Below are positions 34,263 to 45,300 of a stretch of 64,000 nt of DNA, piece after piece (positions within the stretch are counted from its first letter, which is position 1; the number at the start of each line of letters is the position of its first letter). The position numbers were made by a program, and so were the translations under genes. The notes below the pieces were generated by a model, which saw only the letters and a list, made by a program, of their open reading frames with translations, was not told the origin of the DNA and searched no databases. The DNA is taken from the NCBI GenBank assembly GCA_001600875.1, contig BCLD01000018.1, forward strand, positions 272,084-336,083. The letters are read 5' to 3'. This stretch comes from Solicoccozyma terricola. Taxonomy: Eukaryota > Basidiomycota > Tremellomycetes > Filobasidiales > Piskurozymaceae.

Positions 34263-36712
34263 TCAAGCCGCCTTCCCCCTTTTCCGCAATGTCGGTGATC
34301 GTGCGGGAGAGGAGTCGACCCTCGCCGTCTCCCTAAGACGGGCAGACTGTCGAACAGGAGGTGTTTCTACATTGATAAGTGATTTTTTGCGTCGCGATGG
34401 AGTCGTGCGGAGGACGACTTTGGGAACGGACATCTTTTGTTGAGTTGGGAATTCGTCAGGTACGGACGAGAGTGACGAAGACGAAGTGGCGCTGGCTTGA
34501 TTGGACAGCTTGCGCTTGAAAGCTGTGGTCTTGGCAGAAGTCGACGGAGGCACATTACTCGTGCCGGTGTGAGGAACCCCAACAGAGTCCTCCTCGAGGT
34601 TCACAGTAAGCAGTTGGGAACCGGAGTCTTGCTGGCTTTCTTCAAAGGGCCTAGCGTCCGCATGAGCAGATAGAGGCGGTGATGGAGGTGATTCCTGCAG
34701 GATGACTGAGTACGCTGGCTCGACCTGCTGGCTGTCTAGCCTGGGGATCGATCCATCAGACGGATTCTTGTCTGCGCCTATCAATCTCATCTCCACGTCT
34801 GGATCTTCCTCCTGCGGTGGGCCTCCGAAAAACGACGACTGACCTGCCAGGTGTTGACTGTCCGACGACATTGACAAGTCAGGAGCAGACTGGAGGAAGT
34901 GAGTAGCCGGTGTTTGTATTCGGAGGTGATGCATGGGATAGTTGAAATCTTCCAAGGATGATTCCTCCATTTGAGGTGTATCCTCGACACCATCGGCGCC
35001 GTGCACGGTTGATGTGTGCGATTGGGCATCAGTCGAAAGTTGATTTCGTATGTGCTGACGATAAGGTGGATTGGCACCGTGTGACTCTAGTGATTCGCTG
35101 CCAGGAGCACTGCCGTTGAGCCATTCATGGTTCAGGGCATCCGTCAACGACATTCTTTTTGCTGGATCCTTGGCGAGAAGACATTCTATAAAGTTGATGC
35201 CGAGTTCACTAATGTTGTACTCGCGCAACAAGTCGTAATCGAATGGCTGTTCGACTCGCTTGCGGATTCGTAAATTCACCGGCTCATTCGGGTCCTCGTC
35301 GAACGGCAATGCGTTGGTGAGCATGCTGTAGACAATGACACCAACCGACCAAGAGTCGACAATGTTCTCGTATCCTGGCTTGGAGGATGTCTGCATTACG
35401 ACTTCGGGAGCTAGGTACTGTGGCGTCCCGACCATCGTGCGAAGCGCCGTACCTTCGTTGACCATCTTGGCGAGACCGAAATCGGCAACCTTGACGATTG
35501 GTGGCTCGTCGCTGGAGAGTAGAATGTTCTCCGGTTTTAGGTCGCGGTGGGCGACTCCGAGGGAATGCGTATACGCCATGGCACGGCAGATCATGGTGGT
35601 AAGGTGCACCGCCTGCTGCTCGCTCAATCCCGGTCCAGGATCGGCATGCTTCATGATGTACGACAGCAGATCCCCGCCGTCAACGTATTCGAGTACGAGA
35701 TAAATGTGCTGAGGGTCGTCGAATACCTCGATCAGGCGACATATGTTCTCGTGGTCGAGCGATTCCAAGATCTGGACTTCACGGTCAAAGAGCTGAAGTG
35801 TACGAGCGTTATTGGCGAATCGATGGCGTGTGATGCACTGGCGATGCGAAGGGGACCGAGTCAGGGTGTGGCGGTGCTTTCTAAACGTCACCACTCACCT
35901 TCACAGCATAAACCGCACCCGTCCTGATCTCCACTGCCTTCTTCACCTCCGCAAAGGACCCAGTGCCCAGCGTATCCACAAACGTGTACTTTTGGAAGAT
36001 CCCGCCCACTTCCTCTAGCAGTTCACCCTCCTTCCCGACCGACCTATAGATGTACCGGACATCATGATCATCCAACTCTCCCTGCGCACCCAAGGAGATC
36101 TCATCCCCATGCTTCAAAACTTGTCTGTACGGGGTACTCTCTATCCGCCTTCCATTCACCCAAGTCCCATTCGAGCTTCCCAGATCTTCAATGTAGACGA
36201 TTGGCTCACTCAAGCCGACTCCACTCGCACGGTCGTCGATCCGTCCAATTACACAATGTCGGTTTGACACCCGTCGTTCGGTGAGTACGATGTCATTATA
36301 CCGTGGCGCAGGACCTCGACCGATTCGAGCGATACCCGAGGTGCCAGGTAGTTCCGGCTGGTAGGAGGATCCGAAATGGGTAGGTGGCAATGGCCAAGAA
36401 AGCTTGATAGGCTGGTGAGGATGATGGCCGGAAGAGGAAAGAGGGTTGAAAACGGCCCCTATTTGAAAAATAAAATAAAAAGGTGTACAAATCAGCTGGT
36501 GCAGCAGGTAAACGGAGAATTGACCACGTTAACTCACAATACTTTCTCCTCGGATTGGCCTGACTACTCTGCATCATACTCTCTGGCGCTTCCTCGTCCA
36601 TCTTGATAGGATCCTTTTGAGTCTGAGAAAAGTCGTATTCTTGTGATGATGGCGGTGATTCTAACCTGTTACCAGGCGCCGCCAGGGGTGCTGGGGGTGG
36701 TGCCATCGACAT
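34263..36712 (-). CDS. CHK2: CHK2/Rad53-type checkpoint kinase with FHA domain
   Basis: About 769 aa from exons 36712-36538, 36458-35899 and 35837-34263. The architecture is N-terminal SQ/TQ cluster, FHA domain, kinase, then a long tail. The first exon holds SSQ and FSQTQ, targets of ATM/ATR-type kinases. The FHA domain shows IGRGP, VSNRHC and LGSSNGTWVNGR, the phosphothreonine-binding residues. The kinase has LGTGSFAEVKKA (glycine loop), AVYAVK, the catalytic AHRDLKPENIL, VADFGLAKM and YLAPEV, and is therefore expected to be active. The tail carries further SQ/TQ sites (DSQHL, LDSQQ, EESQQ, FPTQQ) and ends in a basic LRKRGKAA. The role is DNA-damage and replication-stress signalling. One FHA only, so closer to CHK2/Cds1 than to the two-FHA Rad53. 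The start is the first ATG (MSMAPPPAP). Confidence 0.93.
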
Positions 36713-38956
36713 CGTGAAAGTATATAACACAGAGAAGTCGCGAATGGATGGAAACAATGGCAGATGTATCCGATTAGAAAAAGCGGCTGAAGGCTGAGTT
36801 TTCAGTATCTCAGTTCAACTACGTCGTATATCGACGAGATGGGAGATTCATGTACGGCGCCAGCAATGTGTTGGAGTCGAAAGCAGACAGTCGAGTCGAT
36901 GTTCTGTTGATTCGCTCGTCTTTCAAAAAATACGACGCCGATGACGCCGTAACCCGTCCAACTGTTCTGCGGTGTTCTCGAGCGCTTCGATCGATGATTT
37001 GTAGGCTGGAACGGTTGTGCTTTCTTGATTCTGCTCTCCGCAAGGCTCTGGTAAACGGTTCCACGAGCTACAGCGTTTCTTACAAGGGCTGTTATTTGGC
37101 TTCCGCTATGATTGGATGTAGCTCAGCATCAACGTCCGGTGGACAAGAGAGCGAGCCAAGGAGACGATGCTGCGAGATGTTGTTTCCGTTTTCCCTACCC
37201 CGCCCCGAACCATTCCCCCTATCCATACCAGTTCCCTTCCGTTCAGGCACGCTACAATTCCGCGGTTTGATTTAGTGGTTGGATCTTTCACGTGACAGCT
37301 AAACTCGTCGATGGTATCCAGTATCGTCGCCACCATGTTGAACTCGCAGTCACTTCAGGATATTCTGAAGAATGCCTGGATTGGGATTGACACTGGGATA
37401 GATAAAGCGTGACCATCCTCAAGCTTTCAGCCCTCTTGGCACTACTTTGCATATTATACAAGGCGAAATACCGCTTTTCGAACTCATATGAAAATCCCGA
37501 CGTGTACTGACCTCCAATGCTCCATCAATTACGTACTTGCGACGAGTGGCGGTAGCGTGAACTTTTGCTGATGTCCAGGACAAGAGAACAAGATAGGTTA
37601 GAATACAGCGGGACGAAGGCTTTCATATTGTATGGAGGACGCATTTTGACAAAGTCGATGGTATTATGGAACCTACGTAGATGGAACTGCATCGGGGCGA
37701 GCCATGAATTCCTTCGTACAGCAGGAGGGAAGGGGGGCATCAATGCTTCGATTCTTGCCCAGGATTTCAATAAACAAGAGGACTTGATGGTGAGGAATCG
37801 TCGAAGACGGCATGTGGCGTGTCATTTCCCCACGCTGTCTCCTTGATTTCCATCGTTCCACCAATTTCGTGTACTGGCATTCTTCCTAATGTCTTTGTCC
37901 CAGGCGCATCCGCAGCCAGTCACAACTTGAAATTGCACTCCTCAACATCTGCTTGATAGCCTTCCGCTGGTCCATCATCGGTTCGAAGTTTCGGTGTACT
38001 CTTCGTTTGCAAGATAATCACGAGGCATCGTTCAGGGTGATTTCATTTGTGCTCATGCAAGTTGCAACGCAAGGATAAAGCCGGATCGGAGTTATCACTA
38101 CTCGTACTCGTAATAGCCTTTTCATTGACAATAGGCAGGCAGTAACGAATCATTTATTCCGACTGACGCAACTCCACGAATGAGACCCGACGCAGGTATT
38201 TCCAATAAACCAAGGGCTCTGCAGATGGGAGTCGGAAAACTCTCATCTTGCAGACGGGTGAAGTGGTCATTGCCCCTAAAGGCTCCACCGAGCTCCGTCG
38301 GAACGGTTCGGGGCGTATATAGATTGAGCAGTGCCAACGGGTGTATATTCCGGGGAGACTGGTTGTCATGTTCTCCCAGGGATGTACAGTATGACGAAGG
38401 AAGCTGGCAGTCATACAACGGCCGTAAGATAGCGTTGTGTATTTGTGGGTTTCGGTGAGCAGGATCGCCACCGCGATAACCGGGTTGCACGTGACATCAT
38501 CCAACAACCCCACAACAGATCATACCCACCTCCAGTCTCAAACACCGAAAACACAATCCAGCAATCCAGCAATCCAGCATTCCCAATATCTCCACATCCA
38601 CCCTCAACGATACGTGCGTTGAGCGCCAAGTGGTACGACTCTGCTGCACCATCTTTGCTCGTCGAACCGAGTAACGCCGTACGAAGGGAAGGATTCAAAG
38701 GTGATATTGGGTCACGTCCTGTTATCAGGAGCAACAGGTCGCTGTTATCAAGTGGTCGAGTGTCAAATCTGCCGACAACCCCGTATCAGCATGCCAAGGA
38801 GCGGGATGGAGGTTCGACAGGATTCTAGAGGTGTTTGATGTTGACCTATTCAGAGCTCTACAAGACACGTAGACTTAGGACACTGACATTAGAAGACATC
38901 GACATCACCTGCAGCCGCGTACCAAGCCACCCGCCGCTGTAACCTCTCATCTCAAT
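36713..38956. other. 2.2-kb stretch without a recognisable gene
   Basis: Far longer than the usual gap here. It lies upstream of both flanking divergent genes and contains two CACGTG sites (37289-37294, 38488-38493). There are short ATG-started frames, such as a 141-codon one at 36850-37275 and a 92-codon one at 38180-38458. None has recognisable motifs or convincing splice partners, and the first is overlapped by an equally open antisense frame. Candidates are long regulatory regions, a non-coding RNA or a decayed gene. Confidence 0.5.
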
Positions 38957-40003
38957 ATGACCGGAAGGATGGATCCTCTAACACAACTCCCTCCTGGCTC
39001 TCCCATCTCACATGCCCATCTACTACCTCGAGGCTCTACCCTTGTTATGGAGCCACTCGATTCTGACGACGAGGAACTCGCGGCGTCGCTTGGACTGCTC
39101 ACTCAGCGCCAACTTGACGCCGCTCGTGTGCAGATGTACCTCCTTTTTTATGAGGATCATGCTTTGCTCTGGTCATCGCTCGAGCAGGCTTTCCACTTTT
39201 GGGATGAACGGCGATTGAATCGGGCGATTGCGTATCTAGAGGAGGTGGACGCCGTCGATGTCGAACCTGCACCAGCACCTAACCCTTGGTCACCCGATGA
39301 TGCCCTCGTTTCTGTCTCATCACCTCCTTCAGCAAAGCTACCATTACCATGGCCAGGAGCTCACATTCATTCTCCGCAATACCCAGCAACACCAGCTCCT
39401 CCGACATTCGGATTTACGAGTCTGATACCATCCGACGGGGATGACGGACCGACGCACGAGTACCCATTCACTCTTCCGTCTTCTGCGCATGCATTCTCTC
39501 AACCTTCCATCACACCAGGTCTACGTCGTGGTCTCTCGGATCTGGGCAGCAACCGAACCATGTCAGATATCTTCCGCTTTGGTTCTGGTCTTGGGATGGG
39601 TTTAGGAATGACAGGCATCAAGGACTTGACTGCTCAGCCGGACCTGGGAGATATCCCGGTGACAATCACTCCTCCTTCATCGGACAGGTGGTACAGCGAA
39701 GCTCCTAGCGAAGCTCCTAGCGAGTGGGTTAGTCCAAATTTAGTCCCCGTTAAGGTAGATGAATTCTTTATAGGGAGGAGAGTATCAGGAGGTGAAAATC
39801 TACCTAGAGAAGAGCAAGCATCTTCAAAGGAGGGATACGGAACTGCCGTCATGTTTGGCAAGCGTAGTATGAACGGCATAGCAACGCCTCTCGATCTATC
39901 AAGCCTCCAGGAAATGTCGCTAACCGAGTCGGCAATGATGATGGGAGACGGAGACTGCCGTGGAAAGAGCAAGACAATGAGGGGAGACAACAGCGAGGAG
40001 TAA
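38957..40003 (+). CDS. Unknown acidic protein, single exon
   Basis: 348 aa, intronless, ATG-started (MTGRMDPLTQ). Residues 30-95 look ordered and helical: an acidic SDDEELAASLGLL, then RVQMYLLFYEDHALLWSSLE and a Trp/Arg-rich HFWDERRLNRAIAYLEEV. The remainder is Pro/Ser-rich. A duplicated 12-nt unit gives a tandem SEAPSEAPSEW around 39697-39727. No domain recognised; possibly a protein restricted to the lineage. It lies in tandem with CAB2, with about 230 nt between. Confidence 0.65.
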   Translation: MTGRMDPLTQLPPGSPISHAHLLPRGSTLVMEPLDSDDEELAASLGLLTQRQLDAARVQMYLLFYEDHALLWSSLEQAFHFWDERRLNRAIAYLEEVDAVDVEPAPAPNPWSPDDALVSVSSPPSAKLPLPWPGAHIHSPQYPATPAPPTFGFTSLIPSDGDDGPTHEYPFTLPSSAHAFSQPSITPGLRRGLSDLGSNRTMSDIFRFGSGLGMGLGMTGIKDLTAQPDLGDIPVTITPPSSDRWYSEAPSEAPSEWVSPNLVPVKVDEFFIGRRVSGGENLPREEQASSKEGYGTAVMFGKRSMNGIATPLDLSSLQEMSLTESAMMMGDGDCRGKSKTMRGDNSEE

Positions 40004-40235
40004 CAGAAGTAGGAGGAGGATGCGACGGAAGGAGAGGGGACTGTGGTGAATTGACTGTGTGAAACTGAGACTCTTGCATGTTGTATAGCATAGACCTGGT
40101 TGAATAACATTTTGCTGATGACGAATCACATCCGTCGAGTTTGGGGCCTGCAATCCTCGAGGCCATCTGCGGCCAACCCACCTCCAAGCTGATACCTACA
40201 TCACTCGCAGCCTTGCCTTTTGCGCTCCCTCCACC

Positions 40236-42058
40236 ATGGAGACCCCCGTATCTGACTCGCCAACATCCAGCATCTCCGACATCGTCGACACCGACTTGAG
40301 CTCATTCTCCACCGAGACTTACTTCTCTACCCAGCCTCCACCACCCGGGTTGCAAGTGCGGGTAGACGCAATCAAGAAGTTCATCGAGAGGTGGGCAAAA
40401 ACGGATAAGAAGGTGGTGGTGGTGACGGTGGGTACGGATACCGAATTCATGATTGGGCGAGCATTGCGTTCTGGAGCGTAACGGAGGAATATCTGTACCG
40501 CGAGCGCAGCAAGCACTTGTCACTTCGCGGAGCAAAAAGTGATGTCTTGCGTTGCGAACGTGGTGAGCTACACTCTCTTCGAGAGCGCAGCAACCACCAT
40601 GTCCTCGAGCGTAGCGAAGAGTATCTCAAATCGCAAACGTAGTGAGCACTCATTTCTTCGCCGAGCAAAGAATATTGTCCTCAGCGAACGTAGTGAGCAA
40701 TACTTCTCCGTTCAGAAGATCGGGCGAGCTACCTTCGTGGTCTCTCCCGACCAAGACGACCCGTAGATGTTGAAGATTGGGACAATGCAGGGATGATGAA
40801 AGCGATTCGGTCTCCTGGCATTCGCGGTATAGCTGACGATGCGCGTTCGCATACCTCCCTCACAGAGTGGTGGTACCACTGTGCCTCTCGAGTTCAATAC
40901 GTGAGTCACGCTAGAACGATCGTTGTCTATGTGAATCTATAGTAATTCCCTCCCTTCCACAATATGCAGCGTTCGTTTCCTGGACAACTTCTCTGCTGGT
41001 GAGTTTCTGTCGAGACTTTTTTTGCTGTCTGTGTTTCGATCGCCAACCACCTTCTCATCGCTGTTTTCAGGTACTCGAGGAGCCACATCTGCCGAATACT
41101 TCCTAGCAGCAGGCTACGCTGTCATCTTTGTTCATCGCCAACACTCTCTCCGCCCCTTTTCACGCCATTACTCTCACAGTCTCAACCCATTCTTAGACCT
41201 ATTGACCATCCCAGCCGGTTCTTCTTCGTCGACGATACAAGTCTCCCCAGCACATACTGCACAACTTCTTCCCATCCTTAGAGCATACACAGAGGCTCAG
41301 ACGGAGGGTACACTACTTCAAGTTGACTTTACGACGGTCAATGATTATCTGTGGCTCTTAAGAGCGGTGACCGGAGAAATGGCACCGGAAGGGAGGAGAG
41401 GAATGTTTTACCTTGCGGCGGCTGTCAGCGATTTCTTCTTGCCTTGTCATCGAGTGGTGAGCTGGACAAAGGCGTTGGTATTATCCTCCACAAGCTGAGA
41501 AAGGTGGCTCCTACCACGCTCTTTCCTTTAGTCCGAACACAAGATTCAAAGTACCAAGGGTAATCTTACACTGGAAATGGATCAAGTTCCGAAAGTGCTG
41601 CGTCCACTCGTTCAGGAGTGGAGTCCAGATGCGTATATAGTGTCTTTCAAGGTAAGCACGCACCAAAATCTGCGGCATGCCGTTTAGATCCCGTAGAGGG
41701 TGAATTGCAACCATTGATTTGACACTGCCCCACGCAGCTCGAAACGGACGAGGAACTGCTCATCCCTAAAGCCCGTACTGCGTTGACACGCTACGGGCAT
41801 CAAGCAGTCATTGGCAACGATCTGCATAAAAGAAAGTACGAGGTGGTGTTGGTAGAGAACGACGAGAATTTCAAGCCCGATCAGCAGTCGGTAGGCAGTG
41901 CTGCACACGGTTTCAAAGAGACGTGGCTTCGGCTAGTCGACCTGGAGAAGGAGAAGCGGGAACAAGGGAAGAGCGAGGATGAGATCAAGCAGCTGGAGAT
42001 CGAAGAGCTGATAATAGAGGAGCTTGTGAAGAGACACGAAGCGTGGATAGCTGAATGA
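40236..42058 (+). CDS. CAB2: Phosphopantothenoylcysteine synthetase (Cab2, CoA biosynthesis)
   Basis: 360 aa from six exons: 40236-40427, 40866-40900, 40970-40998, 41071-41456, 41532-41651, 41738-42058. The enzyme joins 4'-phosphopantothenate to cysteine. The eukaryotic DFP-type motifs all appear once spliced: VVVVTSGGTTVPLE at the exon 1/2 junction, VRFLDNFSAGTRGATSAEYFL over exons 2-4, YLAAAVSDFFLP, EHKIQSTKGNLTLEMDQVPK and VSFKLETDEELLIPKA. The length agrees with the eukaryotic enzyme. Exon 1 is followed by a 438-nt intron, six times longer than the others in this gene, containing a degenerate repeat array. Without removing it the frame ends in a spurious 81-residue product. The small exons 2 and 3 (35 and 29 nt) carry the nucleotide- and substrate-binding core. 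Confidence 0.93.
40500..40708 (+). repeat. Degenerate GCGAGC-type tandem array in CAB2 intron 1
   Basis: About eight units of 22-31 nt, each with a core related to GCGAGCGNAGCGAGC (variants GCGAACGTAGTGAGC, GAGCGTAGCGAAG, CGCGGAGCAAAA). The array starts about 70 nt after the donor and ends about 155 nt before the acceptor. The core GAGCACTCATTTCTTCGC at 40644-40661 matches the KCH-intron array with two mismatches. No coding capacity, no terminal inverted repeats or target-site duplication that I can see. Confidence 0.8.
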
Positions 42059-42313
42059 GAGGGAATAATCCATGTATGAGACGGCCCTCCCCCCGCTCGT
42101 CGCTCTCCACTGTCACGTGCCGGCGACCTCTTGAGGGAAAGGCTCGGTTGAAGCAGCTTCCCTCTCAACATCGTTTGTGCACTATCAGTCTCCCGCCCCA
42201 CCGCTTGCTTCCAGGCCTGGCATCAAACAGAGTCTGTCAGACAGTACGTCCGACTTACGCTCAGCAGACAAGCAGCCCACTTCGCGGTTGTCATCTTCCG
42301 CGTGAGCGTCATC

Positions 42314-45300
42314 ATGGCAACCACCGACGAGCAAGCTACGCTGGATGTGGAGCAGTTTGCCATTCTGCTCGCTCTGATCGAACGGGTACGGACTGGACAG
42401 CACACAGAGGACGATCTCAAGCCGCTTGAGATCGCTTTGGAGAATTGTTTGCCATGGCTAGAGAACCTTTTGGATTTGGATGGCCCAAAACCCGAGTATC
42501 GAGCGGAATTTGAAAAGGGTGAGTTTGAGCGTGCATTCTCTATCATGGCCGCTACTGAGGTCGGTCACCATTGGGTTCCCCAGGAAAAGGCAGCGTCTAC
42601 GGTCCAGAACGCTTCGAACAGATCATCGCACTCTCCGACTACCTCCACCTCTCCGAATACCTTTGCGCATCGCTCCTCGAGTCAGCAACAGAATACGGTC
42701 CTCGGATATCAAGGGATGTCTTTCCAACCGCAGTCATTCTCTACCATCGCTTTCGACATGATCTGCTCAAGGTCGTTCTTTATCTCTGGGAAGCGGGCTA
42801 CCTACTGCCAGAAGATGGTGCGACACAAATGTTACGTGCTACCTGCGATCAATGGGAAGATGCGTATTTGGGTGACGCAGAGTCAAGCTCTTCACCAAAG
42901 AATCCGACCGATAAGCTCCTCCGCCTGATGGATAAACTGCAAGGCGAAATGGACGAATCCATGCCGACTCCGAAACGGTTACCAATGGTTCCGAGTCTGC
43001 CAGACGCCGTGAAGAACGACAGAGTCAAGGCTCTGAAGAAAGAGCAGAGGTTGATCATGAGGATTCTGCATTTCCGAGCGGTCTCAGAGAACATGGGATT
43101 CGACGAGGCTGTCTACCTGGTAAAATGGATGAAGAGCAGGGGGTCAGCGGATAGCGTCACCAGGATGGCGTACGCGTGAGTTCGGACCCGAGCGGGCTGA
43201 GCGACAATAACATAATCTGACTCGTCCTCCGAACAACCAGAGTATATATCGCCGTACTGTTCCCTGAGAGCTCCACGGTCGGTCGAGGGAAAGCGGCGGT
43301 GAGTCGTACGAATATCACGGCTCGACCGGAAGAAAGGCTGATCTCGACCACATTCAACCACATAGATCGAGCGAGCTACCCAGATATTGAGGGATCCTAC
43401 TGAAGTACAACTACTGCAAGCGATACACGGCCAAGTTGTGAGTACTGTGCGAAATTCGCCAAGATTCTCCGAGACCATACTGAGACCATCCTCTGAACAT
43501 CCGCCTCCTCTAGCTCGCTTCCGACCAGTGGAGTTCGCAGGATCTCTGTAAAATGGTTCAATGGCAATGGTGCCTTCTACTGCACACTCTTGCACAAGCT
43601 GCTGAGCGAATTGAGCGAGATCGGCGGGAGCGAGAGCGAGTAGAGCGAGTCAAGGTCGATCTTAGCACAACGTGGGAAATACTTCTCGACAAGAAGCTAG
43701 TCGATTCCATGATGGAGACAGTCATCGATAGCGGAGTATTTCAGGTTCTTGGAGCGTACTTGGCGGCATTCCCTACCCTCAAACGCGGAGACTTCCAGTG
43801 GATTTCGGCGGAAAATGAAGCGATACCCCTAGAGATGCGCGATGAATGGCCCAATGTAGAGGACGAGTTCGTGGACGAAGCGTTGGCCGAGTTGGATCGG
43901 TCCATTCACTGGGCAATCACCCTCAACCATCCCATCAAGAAAATGAAAGATCGCGAGGAGGATCAAGAAGACGCCGCTCGGACATTAGAAGAGGTACAGG
44001 CGGTACCGCAACATTTTGCGGCACTCGCGGTCCTCGTCATCGAATTGTACCAACGACGTGTACCAGACCTCGACCAGCAATTGTGGACTGACGCACGATT
44101 CGTCAGTCTGGTCGCCGACTACGCCGCACGACAAGGCGACCGCGCACTCATCTACAATCTCCTCTACGCCATCAGTCAAGGTCCCGAAGGCGCCCGCTCG
44201 CTTCATGACGCTCTCATTAAAAGGCAGATTAAAGATTCAAGTTACTTGGAAATGTTCGAGGTCCTCAAGGAGGCCAGTCGACAAACACCCCTCCTCACTG
44301 TCACTCAAGCGGCCCACTATCAATTGACTCAATTACAATTGAAAGCGCCACCAACGTCACAGCCACAAGACCTCGGAGAGGATGACTCTAATACAGTCAT
44401 GGCAGCCTGTCGTCTGTTCCAGACGATCGTCGAACACTATCCGACTCTCGCAGGCGCAATTCTAACCGATCTGAGAGAGCAGCAGAATGACATCTTATTC
44501 TTTCTCCTGGCACTCATCAACCGAAAACTCCCAGCTCCGACTCTCGCTGCTGTTATCGACTTGATCACGGCTTTCGGTCGTTCGATAGGGCAATCCGCAA
44601 ACTACGATGCGGCAAGAAGAATATTACTAGAGCTAGGCCGCCTAGAGGTACGAACCGCCATAGCACGATCTAATCCCTCGCTCAGCGTCATCTTCAATCG
44701 CCCGGGAGGGTGGCTCAAAGCACTGGAGGACGCAGACGCAGAAAGCAATGGGTCGGTCGCAAGTACCGCTTTGGTCAACCTGTTCGCCTGCATCCTCGCC
44801 GCCCAAGAAGACTGGACTTCAAATTCTATGAAATCCGGGACGGCTTATATCTCTGGCGCTCGTAACCCTGTCACAAGCGACATCCTCGCTTATGTGCTGG
44901 AAGATGTGGTCTTGCACGCTCGAACGTTGGCTCAGACGCCAGGAGGGTTCTCCGGAGCGGCAGACCTGTCAACGGCAATGTTCGACCTCATGAGATTGTT
45001 GCTAGCCAAGTACGATCTGCAAAGTCTCTCGCAATGGTGCACACCCCAGCAACCCAACATAGGTCGCATTGGCCTAGGACATCTCGCCAATGCAGTCGAG
45101 CAACCTGGGGCTGAAATCTTGCGATGCTTGTTGGGAGACACGGAAGCGTACACTAGCGTCATGAGCGCCGCACAACTAGGCCAGCGAGGTCTGCAGTCGG
45201 CACGCGGTGTTAGAACAGCTCAGATGGTGGAATCGTCCCTTCGCCTCGTCTACTCGGTGCTTCGGAGACAACAAGCCTTTATTGTTGACCTTCAAGAAAA

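Noticed and set aside
36850..37275. 141-codon ATG-started frame in the 2.2-kb gap
   Set aside because: An antisense frame of comparable quality overlaps it, no family features, no ordered segment; kept only as a note.
40236..40481. 81-residue product ending in GRALRSGA
   Set aside because: It is CAB2 exon 1 read into its intron; splicing restores SGGTTVPLE.
40500..40708. CRISPR-like reading of the CAB2 intron array
   Set aside because: Units are degenerate and directly adjacent, without unique spacers, in a eukaryotic intron; no cas genes.
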